Origin: Lonicera japonica
Lineage: Eukaryota > Streptophyta > Magnoliopsida > Dipsacales > Caprifoliaceae
Assembly (NCBI GenBank): GCA_021464415.1
Contig: CM038471.1
Location: 74,006,851 to 74,070,850, forward strand
DNA length: 64,000 bases
Direction: 5' to 3'
Positions 20,904 to 32,100 of this stretch are shown here, piece after piece. Position 1 is the first letter of the stretch. Each line of letters opens with the position of its first letter. Position numbers and translations under genes: made by a program. The notes below the pieces were generated by a model. It saw only the letters and a program-made list of their open reading frames with translations, did no database searches and was not told the DNA's origin.

Positions 20904-21076
20904 GCCGTAGTCATCCACAACACTTTTTTTAAATTGGAGTAGAGCTTCTATGTTTTTTTCCATATAATCTGGCCTCTTCATCATACCATCTCCAACTATT
21001 GAAGTGACTCTTGAAGCTACTTTCATGCATGGTAGTAACAAAAGCACGAAAATGTGAAAAATGCAGCGATGTTCAT

Positions 21077-23918
21077 AGAACCTTTATTGAAATAACATTC
21101 TTGAGACAATTGCAATTGCAATCACAATAAGCATTTAGAGATTGCATAGGTGTTTTAGTTCCCTTGAGCCTATATATGTAAGTGCTCCTATTTATATCAT
21201 TAATTGCACGGATTTTTTTATTTTTTTTGCAACATCCCCTTTGCATGCTGTTTTATACTAAAAGTTTAATTTGTGACTAAAGTCTTGGTAAGATAAAGGG
21301 GCAGAGGGAAAAGAAGCAAATAATTAACCCCCCCCCCCCCCCCCCCCCCCCCAAAACCCACTCCTTAATTTTCAAAAATTACTATTCTACCCTTCAAATT
21401 ATTTTAGTTTGTGCCCCCTTAGCTTTTAAAATTTAATACTAGTATTGATCTTGCCCCCCTGATCTCAAACAAAACAATATTAAAACTAAATTTACTTCTT
21501 TAATTTATAAATAATTACATTCATACTAAAGTTGCCCCCTTAAAAAAATATGGGTCGGCCCTTATAAGATACATATATTATATATAGCTAATGTATTAGT
21601 GTAAAGTAATATGAATAGTGTATTAGTGTGTTGATAAACGACTTAAAATAAAAACATAGATGTACAAAAGCAAAGCAAAGCAAAGAAATTAAAGAAAAAC
21701 TGAGAGAATGATATAGAGACCGAAGTTAAAGAGAATCAAAGAGGGGGTTGGATGGCTGAGCCATCGCGTCGCGTCGATCTCTGTTTTCGATCGACACGTA
21801 AGGTTTTCTTTTCTAGTGTGGCTTGCGAATGAATCACATGCACTTCCACGTACTACCACTAGCGTCCATCCATTTCTCTAGCTCGATCAGTTGAGTTCAC
21901 ACACATGCACATGCACACCCACACCCTTACGCTTCTTCTTTTCGATCTCCTTATCTTGTTGGATACTTTTTCAGGTTAGAGATGTGGATATCTTTAATTT
22001 TTATCTCTACCATCTTTCTCACTTGTCAAGTTGCATGCGAACTAAGATGAGTCTAACCAAATCTAATTATCATATATATATATATAGTAAAACGCTCTCT
22101 TTTTCTGCGGGCTTCACACGTATCCATCATCACTCTCCCAATTCTAATTATTTATGTTTCCTCCTTTAATTATTATTCGTTGTTAGTTGCTTTGCTCTCT
22201 CCCTCTCAATGATTATTTTCGCCTCTCTCCTATTTTCTCTCCTATGAATCTAAAATATTCACCCTATTTTCTCTTTGTCATCATCTCTCCTCTTAAATTC
22301 CAATTTTTGAAATGGATCTAATTAATATTGTGCCTCTTTCTCTCTACTATTTTTATGGTTCTGTTTCTCCACTATCTCATATCTAATTATTTTAGTTTAT
22401 AATTATTGCTTCTCATTAATTGTTCCTCTTTTTTCTCCCAATAATTATTTTGTAATTTCATTTTCCTTTTTTTTTACTCTCCCAATTCTAAGTATTTAGG
22501 TTTCCTCCTATAATTATTACTCCTTGTTCTTTCTCCTATTTTACCCCCTATGAATCTGAAATATTCACCATATTTTCTCTTTCTCACCATCTTTTTCCTC
22601 TTAAATTCCAATTTTTGAAATGGGTCTAATTAATATTGTGCCTCTTTCTGTCTACTATTTTCATGGCTTTCTATTTCTCACACTCTCTTATTTAATTATT
22701 TTGGTTTATAATTATTGCTCCTCATTAATTTCTCCACTTTTTCCTCCTAATAATTATTTTTGGCTCTCTTTTTTATTTTTTCCTTTAAAAATCCGAAATC
22801 TAATTCATTTTCCCTTTTTTTTACTCTCCCAATCTAATCTAATAAATAATAAAATGTTATCTTTGTATGTGGTGTTGACATGTGATAGCAATTACTTTCT
22901 ATATAATTGTTTCCATCTCACATTAATTGCATTTTAATGGCGGCCCAATTAAATTTATTTATATAATTGTTTAATTATAAACATAGGTCTCCCAATTCTC
23001 CTATTAATTGCATTATTTAAAAGGTAGTTCATTTACTTTTAAATGGCAACTATAGATTTTCATTCCTTTTCAAGTCATTCTCCCAGTTATAAATGTGGCT
23101 CTCCTCACTTATTTATATTTAAAAATGTCGTTCCTCCTTATTAGTTGGTCTATAATATTAAGTTATTGCCCATCCGTTAAATATCTTCCATAATTGTCTT
23201 TCACTCTTTCTTCTTAAATTATGTTCTATCTCTTTTAATAATATTTGTTGCGCCTAATTGGACCCCTAACGTTTATTCTCATATGTATATATATATATAA
23301 GTTCAAATGCCATATCTCCATTTTTATAAATACTTTAAATTTTTTATCCAGCTTTCTATCATTTTCTTCCTCTTGTAATTCATCAATTTTTGCTAGTCCT
23401 TTTTTTACAACACATTTCACAAGTGAAGATATTGTTTTCGAGCCCTCACGAGTGCACATACGAGTTTAAAGATCTTTCCATAGTTGAGATTCATTTGAGT
23501 CACCAATATTACAGTAGCTTGGAAAAAGAGTATGTTCTTATTACATCTATGTAATTAATTTATACTGTATAAAAGTCCGCAAGGCAAAAAAATACAACTA
23601 TGCTTTTATAATTCTTTTCTTATATTGCATTTTTCTATTTTTATGGCCTTGTAGGTTTTGTGTATGAACGTATAAAGTGGAAAAAGGAAGGAAAAGATAG
23701 GTGACATCGAAAAAAATAAGTCTCTCCTTAAAATAACGTTTTATATTAATATTTGAGAGATTTGGATGAAAAAGTGTTTGTCACTTAAGCCAGTATATGA
23801 ATATTAGTGTGTATCTCATTCGGCTATCAAATTTTATTATATTAATTAATTATTTTGAGATATAAAAAGATATGTTATAATTTCATGATTATATTATTCT
23901 ATGTGTAGATATAATTTA
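21077..23918. repeat. AT-rich intergenic region with homopolymer and imperfect duplication
   Basis: No gene seen. A run of 25 C lies at 21328-21352. The stretches at about 22134-22360 and 22478-22665 are diverged copies of each other (both contain AAATATTCACC and TCTTAAATTCCAATTTTTGA). The rest is low-complexity pyrimidine- and AT-rich sequence, including a short TA repeat near 22075. Confidence 0.6.
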
Positions 23919-25863
23919 TGTAACACCCCCACTTTAATTAATAGAATAAAACTCGTAATTAAGACTTGGATCGTCACTAACCCACCTTAGACTAGCTAAA
24001 GTAGGTATAATATAAATAATGAAATAGTGAATCCAAGTAGATCACATAGCAAACATGATATTCATGCTGGGAGCGATAATAACAAACAGGAATGTAAAAT
24101 ACACCCATACATATACATGTGATCCAACATACATACAAACAATGTCAACATATATTGTAAAGTAAACAACAACTCAGGCTAGCCGTGGCTTACCTTATAC
24201 AGATATGTATAACAAAAATAAGTCGGTATCAGAGGTTTCTATTTCGTTCCCGACCGAGTCGCTTCTTTAGTTTTATCTGTCTCATAGATACTTGAATTTG
24301 TTAACATAAAACGGGGTAAGGTAGGGGAGATTTAACAGCCAATATTACGTACAAAACGTAATTAACTGTTTAATCATAAATTATGGCTCAACCGATAAAA
24401 CAACGTATGCATGTGCATATGCAGGTTACCTATCTTGTATCAACCATTATACTAACAGAATACCGAAGTCGAACCGAATCATAATAACGATAACAATGAG
24501 CCTGACCATCCCCAAGAGATACTGAAACTAGACTGAACTATAATCATAAGAATAAGAACGGGCCTAACCGCCCCAGAGAATAAATCGAACATAATCATGA
24601 TACGTCATCCGGCCCATAAAAGATCATTATTATAATAAAATTAGACCACATGTCCATCCATATCATATCACATAATCACAAGTGCTTGCCGAGATTTAGA
24701 TTTTCGGATTACTCACCGCTAGCTCTGAACATGCAGCTGACCTCATTGCTATTCCCTGGGGGTTTAAGAATTTTTAACCCAAGAGTACTAAGCTCTACTT
24801 ATTTTCACACCGGCAAGTACCAATCAATACATATTCCCTTCATCATCGAAAAATCATAATAAAAATCATAATTGAATCTGTCATAGGATCATGGCACATC
24901 CTAGAATGAAACAACAGATATAAAAAGCTTTCGTCGCCATAAATACAAGATATATGCCCACATGATAGGCCATAAGAATAGTCCGAACTTGCCGAAAGAT
25001 CTCCAAGAATGCGGTTGACGCAATGATGATACACAATATACATAACATGTTAACAAATGAACATTTGAAATAATTTATACCATATAACTATAACAAATCT
25101 CTATACATGTCCCTTGATGTATATAATTCATCAATTAATTAATTTCATTAATATATAGTATCTATACATTCAATGAATACTTCGCTTATATCAAATAACA
25201 CATATATATCAAGTATAATGGTATATCGTGATTCAAATCACTTGTTTCTGGCTTTATAAATAATAAAATATCATCATCCTCATCATGTAATAATTCTTAA
25301 AACAAAAACAATTAAAACATGATAATTTATATATAATAAAACCATATTATCGGGTTTTAAAAATAATTAAATCATACCTCAAAATATTTAACCCCAAATA
25401 ATAAAATTTGAAATGATAACCCGAACCTCGACAGGTACAACTCTAAAATTTTTATACCCTTGCGAAACCCACGACGTATAGAACAACTTTCCTTTAAGAC
25501 CCGACTCGATTAGGTGAAGTTTGGATAACAAATTTATAAAAAGTAAGCTTTGTACCTATATCGATTTTTTCACTGTCTTGCTCTCGGCAACCAAACATAA
25601 ATGGAAGAAGGTTGAAGATTAAATGGAATGGGGCAAGTCGGTGGTAAAAAAATAAAATCTAACTTTTGGCTTAATGACAGTATTTCATCTTAAAGTTTCA
25701 TAACTTTATTATTTTAACCTTGAATTTTTGCAACTTTACATTTTAGTCCATATTAAACTTATGAAACCATAATTAATCAAGATTTTTAAACTCTTCAAAA
25801 AATTCACTTAATTGAAGTTAATATGTATCTAATTTTTTACTAATTATATTACAAGGTATTACA
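23919..25863 (+). mobile_element. Probable Ty3/gypsy-type solo LTR, 1945 bp, degenerate
   Basis: It starts TGTAACACC and ends GGTATTACA, the inverted LTR termini usual for plant gypsy elements. The flanks ATTTA (23914-23918) and ATTTC (25864-25868) match at four of five bases. No coding sequence, primer site or second LTR was found, as expected after LTR-LTR recombination. Assignment to gypsy rests on the termini and length only. Confidence 0.55.
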
Positions 25864-25868
25864 ATTTC

Positions 25869-28800
25869 ATAACTTAGATTGTTGTAATTTGTATTTGTTA
25901 GATTTCCTTCTCTCTTTTATTTTTTTCACTAGAATTCAAGAAAAAATGAAAGCCAATCAGCAAATATTTTAAAATTCAATATAATGATGACAAGAACCTG
26001 GGTATTAACATTTCGTAAGTGATACCTTTTTTTATTATTTCTGTTATCGTTATTATTTTTTTGAATTATAACCATTAATTACTCTTTTTTATTTCATTAG
26101 GTATTAATAATTCGTGGTACAAAAGTAAGTCTTTTGTTTCTTTTTTTATTGAAGTATTAAATTAATATAGATAGTTTGAATAAATGTTTCTCAAGAGATA
26201 ATATTCTTCCCCCCATTTTAAATAAATTTAAATATCTTTGTATTAAAATATGTACATATAAAAAATTAGAATTTTAAAACATAATTAAGGGACTATTTGA
26301 AAGTACGTTTTATTTGTTAACTCTCTCTGAATCGCACGGGCTAGCATATAGTTAGGGCCCATTTGATTGAACTTTTAAGTTGAGTTTTTGAGTTAAGTTT
26401 TTAAAAAATCTGAAAGTAGGTTAAAAAGTAAATTTGATTTTTGTTAGAGGTTTTTCAATCAATTCAAAAATCTCATGAAAAAAACTCAAAAAAATAGCTA
26501 TAATGAATCTTATTTTATAAATTTCTATCAGTAGATTTTAAATATATATTTTTTTATCTAATTTTGAATTTTGGATTTAAAGTTTTAATATTTTAAAAAT
26601 TTTATAAGAAAGAAAATAAAGTGAAATAAATTTTAAAAAATATAAAGTAAAATTCACTTTTGGATTGAAAATTAAAAGTATGAATTTTAAAACATGAACC
26701 AAACAGGAGCGTAATTTTCTTAATTTTCATCATCAGCATGCTTTGGGTAAAAGAGAACATTAATTTTGGGAGGATTTCTTTATTAATTTACTGAGAAGCG
26801 TGAATTTCTACTATTTGATTTAAGAAAACCAAAATTCATCTTGTTTTGGAAACTAAGCATATAATAAGAATTTGAAACAGACAACATCTTATAATTATTA
26901 AGAAATTTAGGGCGTATATATATATATATATATATCCTGCACAAACGGGACGAGGAGAAGAAGAAGATGGATTCCCAGATCCACCCAATTGTCTCAAGCT
27001 CTTTTGATTTTTAATTTCTTTGCAATCCTATTTTATTCCTCTGAAAATTCCTAAGCCCTAAAAGAGTACCGTAAGTAGGTAATGAATTCAACATTTTACT
27101 TGAAACGCTAACCCTAGCTCCCTCCAAGATATTAATTGGCAAAACGGTGAATATTATTGAACAATCGGGAACTGTCGGAGTGGATTGGGAAGGGTTAGTG
27201 GGAATGAAGTTAGGAATTGTTTGGCTCACACTTCCATTAATGTTTTAGATTAGATATAAGGCGGGGTGAAGAGAATCATTTAGATAGTTCAATTAAAATC
27301 ACCATAATAACTATTTGTTCCTTTTTTTTTTGTCATGTTAATGTGTGCCCTAAAAATATATGTTACGCATGTATATTCGAAAAGAATAAATTCTTAATAA
27401 ATATTAAATATGATACAAATTCTCGTACAATAATTTATTGTTTTTATTTTAATATTTTTAACTTGTTTCCTTAGAACACAATATTATAATTTTCCATTCT
27501 TTTTATGCCCAAATGTTCATGGAATTAAAGACTCTTCTTTCTTCATGCTTTACCAAGGCTGTGCTTTTGCATACTAATTAAGAAATAAGTATGACATTAG
27601 TTACATATGGGAAAAACTAATGCATTTTGTAGGTTTTAAAATAAATAACTGTTCACGTATGGATCAAGTTTGCGTTCACATCAATTTAACCCATTTGATC
27701 CACCCCATCCTAAAAAACGCTCTTGTTATTTCATGTAATCGGTCTGGTCAAAGCAGGTCGGAGCGGGTTTGGACTCATGAATATCGGAAACACGTGTTCA
27801 GATTTTTTTTAAATCAACATAATTCGGTTCAAGCCGGTCATACTTTTACACAGGTAGCTCCCAACCCGTTGCCATCCCTTAATAGAGAGTCCCCATTAGG
27901 ACTTTGTGGAAATTTCTTGTAGAAAAACTCTTGTAAGTGCAAATATTTGTTGAACGTTGTGAATTATATAATATTTCTATGCATTTGTTTTGTTTTCACT
28001 ACATTTCCAAACATTCCCGAAAACTTTCCATCTTAAGATCGCTGCCGAAACTAAACTTTGAACAACGATCTGATGTATGGTGTCGAAAAGTAATTTTTAG
28101 GGGTCCTTATGAACCACCGTGTACATGTAATTCAGCATAAGCTTGTATACAATATAAATTCCCATATATTCCATGGAAATTAGGTGTCATGTATCATGCC
28201 AAGTTTTTCTAAGGTAGTCAGACCACTAATCTCTTTTCTTTGTAGGACATAATTAACATACCAAATTTCATAAAAGTAGATAACTTTTATTCTTGATCAC
28301 CGATTGCATCGAAATGAGCATGTTCTTAAAGAGTTGTTGCACACATAGATTCAGTTTTAAGCGGGGGGGTAATGGAGAGGGAAGGGAGTTGGGGGGAGGG
28401 GGGGTTGCGAGGGCTTGAACCCTGGTGAAGAGTATACAACATCACGGTTACAATCACACCCACCAACTGAATCTTGAAAAGGTAACTATCCAACAGCTAC
28501 AATTGTAATCCAGAAAAACTCCCAAGTCTTCAAGCCAGGATATTCAAAATGCACAAGAGGGGTCATTGCCTTAAACATCAAAACCAACTCCAAACCTATG
28601 TTATCATCAACGCAAAATATTTGTAGACGCATTCACAAGATTACAACAAAATTAGAACTCGATCATACAGAGAGGCTTCAGGGTGATGGAGATATAGGTT
28701 CAAGCTCCAGAATCGTCAATTTAGAAAATATTTTTAAGAGACAATTTAGGTTATCCCCATCAGTGACATTGAGTGTCACCCCCATCGCCAATAGCATTTC

Positions 28801-29184
28801 CTAACAAATTATAAAGCATAAACTAAATCAAAGTCAATCAGCTCAATAATGAACAGGATAACCCCAAACCATATAAGAACTTCAATTCAAGCATGTCCAA
28901 GTGGATCAATTTATTTGTACGGCTCAGTGCTCCAAATTAACCTGCTAATATGGGTGCGGGTTAACAGGCACATACATATACATAATAGTACAAGCGATGC
29001 ATTATAAATGCACTTGATAGGCAAAATTGCCTGGAGCAATTATAATTATGAGCAATAAGCCCACCCCTTGGGAACCCAGGGCATTACATATCTAACACCT
29101 TCAAGGTTCCATTTCCTTCAGATTATATTGCATAAGTTAAGTATTTTTGGGATTCTTTTTCCTTAATGAGAACAAGGTGTAAAG
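25869..29184. other. AT-rich intergenic region and 3' flank of the RHD3-like gene
   Basis: No coding exon is convincing. A TA repeat lies at 26915-26934. A Helitron-like tail (ATCGCACGGGCTAGCATATAG) lies near 26328, too incomplete to call. Sequence just below 29185 should be the 3' UTR of the GTPase gene; I see no clear polyadenylation signal that settles its end. Confidence 0.4.
28340..28475 (-). mobile_element. Possible tRNA-derived SINE head
   Basis: On the minus strand, CAGTTGGTGG (28460-28469, A-box-like) is followed about 40 bp later by GGTTCAAGCCC (28412-28422, B-box), then a C-rich tract. This A/B-box spacing is that of a Pol III promoter in tRNA-derived SINEs. No 3' tail or TSD was identified. 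Confidence 0.4.
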
Positions 29185-32100
29185 CTATTTTCTAAGATGC
29201 TTCAAATGTGAAAGCAAAAGAGGAGATGCTTCTGTGATGACTTGTCCTGCAAAGCGGGTAAAAGCTTCTGCTGCAGAACTGCAACCAGCTCCGATGGTTG
29301 TAGAGCCAGTGGCTCCTATGATGGCAGTAGCCCCAGCCATTCCCATTGCTGCACCTGCAGCAACTCCCGATGCAAATGATGACCAATTCATATCAACTCC
29401 TCGACATGCTTCCTAAGTATCAAAACAGACCAAAAAATTACAATTAGCTAACACATATAAAATGAAAAAATCATAAATAATACGGCAATTATGTTAGATG
29501 AATAACATGTAGGAAGTACAAAATTTATTCATATTTAATAAATCACAAGCTCGACAGTCTAATAGTAGAGACTAGACTCCAAGAACCTTATTATCTGGAG
29601 AATGGTGCAAAGGTAGATTTGGTATTAGTAAATCATCCGTATATTCTATCAAGACTCTTCAAAGGCACACTTATATGCAAGGACTTTCCATCAAGTGATA
29701 CCTTCATACAAGAACATTGAAAGAACTTGTATACATGCAGAAACCCATAGTACAACTTGAATTGTAAAAGACACCCATATAATTTGCCAGCAGGATTTTG
29801 TGAATGAGAAAAATAATGACGTGGTTAAAAGATGACTCCAGATAAAATGGAAGTTTAATATGTGGAATTTGTAATGCAGAACCAAGATCTATAGATCGAC
29901 ATAAAATATAAGAGTCATGATAACCTGTGCCCTTGGGGTACACGTTAACAACCCATTTAAGGAAAGAATTAAAGTTTTAATACACATCAGCTAGGGCACA
30001 GTGTTAAAGATACATAATATCTCTAGATATTTTCTGAATATCTTAGGATATCTTCTACATATCTCTACAGATCTGTGCACATATATGCTATGATTTCTAT
30101 GTATATCTTTTCATTTAATTGTATTATTCTCATATCACTATATCCTTTCCTTATTTGTAATTTCTCTTGTTGTATTTAAACACATCCTCCAAGAGAGAAG
30201 AATATACAAACAATTCTAAATCTTTCATGGTATCAGAGCCTTACCACCTTCCCCTGCTGCCTTTTTTTTTTTGAAATTTCTTACAAGCCTCTCTTCTTTT
30301 CTGTGTTGCTTCCTGCCTCCTTACAAAGGGCTTTTCTCATAAACCCTGAACCCTTTATTCTCCTATTTCTCCATGGCAACTGCTACCAGCCCTGCATCTA
30401 CCACTTCTGGTATCACAGCTACCCCCTCGAGTTCTGTGCCACTGCAGATCTCTCTCTGCACCAAATGTGTATCACTTTTTAAAGTGTACTGACCATAACT
30501 ATTTCCTTTGGGTGCGACAAATGACCCCCTTCCTCATTGGTAATGATTTTATGAAGTATGTTGATAGTGTCTCCGAAATGTTGGTAGTGCTCCTCCTCCT
30601 CGAAATCCAGCATTTAAAATTGGGGAGTAGGTAGATCAGTTAATTGTTAGCTATATTACTTCCACTCTCTCTAATTCAATTTTGGCTTTGGTTGTTGGTA
30701 CTTCTACATCTTGTGAGACTTGGGAATGCCTTCGTTGCCATTTTGCGCAAAAAACCATTGCTAATGCATCGAATATTCAATTCCAACTCATGTCCATTAC
30801 AAAAGGCAACAAGTCTATCTCAGAATATCTTCAAAATGCCAAGAGTTTGGCTGATTCGCTGGCTGCCATTAATTCCAATGTTGATTTAGTGACAGCTATC
30901 CTCTGTTGTTATTCTAATTCTGACTTAAACTCGGGTGCTACCATATTTCAGGGCCAATGTAAGGAAGGTCTATATCCTATCTCGTTATCTCCAATTACTC
31001 CATCTACATCGGCCGCTTTTTCCAACCAGTTATGGCACAATAGACTCGAACATCCCTCTTCAAAAGTTTTATCATTTCTAGGTTCAAATAAATTGTTAAG
31101 TTCTGACTTCAAGCTCAATAGATGTTTTTGTCAAGGATGTGCATTGGCTAAATCCACACACCTTCACTTTTCTACTAATAATGAAATAAATGCCATTTCT
31201 CCATTTTTTTTCTTATGCATTCTAATGTATGGATGTCCCCTGTTCGATCTGTTTCTGGCTTCCGATATTATGTGTTATTCACTGATGTTTTTGTCAAGGA
31301 TGTGCATTGGCTAAATCCACACATCTTCACTTTTCTACTGATAATGAAATAAATGCCATTTCTCCATTTTTTTTCTTATGCATTCTAATGTATGGATGTC
31401 CCCTGTTCGATCTGTTTCTGGCTTCCGATATTATGTGTTATTCACTGATGATTTTACTCGTTACTCTTGGATTTATCCCATGCGACAAAAATTTGAAGTG
31501 TTTAGTCTCTTCCAAACCTTTTTAGCCGTGGTTAAAAATATTTTCAACTCCTCCATTAAATATTTCCAAAGTGGTGGTGGTACCGAGTATGTTAATCACT
31601 CTTTCTCATCCTTGTGTAACCAGTTGGGCATTCACCACCACCTATCTTGTCCATATTCACCCCAACAAAATGGTCTTGCTTAGCACAAAAACCGTCACAT
31701 TGCCGATATGGCTCATATTTTACTAGTCACTTCTCATGCTCCACATAATTTATAGGTTGAAGCAGCATCTACATCAGTTTATCTTATTAATCGCCTTCCC
31801 ACTCCCCTGTTGCAATGGTCATTTCCCTTCTCTCGTCTATTTGGGAGGACTCCTACCTATGTTGATCTTCACACCTTTGGTTGTGCATGTTTGATGTTTC
31901 CCACACTTAGGGGACTATGTTACTTATAAACTTTCACCATGTTCCATTGAGTGTGCTTTCTTAGGTTACAGCTTACAACCCAAGGGATACAGGTGCCTTG
32001 ATCCAATGACAAACAGGGTATACATTTCGCGCCATGTACGATTTAATGAGGAAATTTTTCCATTTGCTCGTCGCGTACAATCCTTGTCGCCTTCTAGCAT

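Larger units (their letters stand above)
12374..21076 (-). pseudogene. LRR receptor-like protein (RLP) pseudogene, split by a TRIM and a copia element
   Basis: Read on the minus strand, the pieces of a full RLP occur in order over about 3 kb once the insertions are removed. They are a signal-peptide-like start (ATG 21074-21076), the LRR N-cap (EALLQFKKSVVDDYG, then WRGVRCSNSTGHVITLDL), a long LRR array (15226-12899), the capping FNASVYVGNRELYG (near 12860), a membrane helix (FVIIGFWVSVVLGFAIGF, near 12560) and a short basic tail ending KVKE and stop (12374-12376). The gene is dead by many frameshifts and stops. The readable blocks lie in different frames (15046-14489, 14387-14160, 13874-13485, 13183-12977), and there is a stop at the end of the N-cap block. 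A copia entered the N-cap codons and a TRIM entered just before the membrane helix. Intact members are cell-surface immune or developmental receptors without a kinase. Confidence 0.9.
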
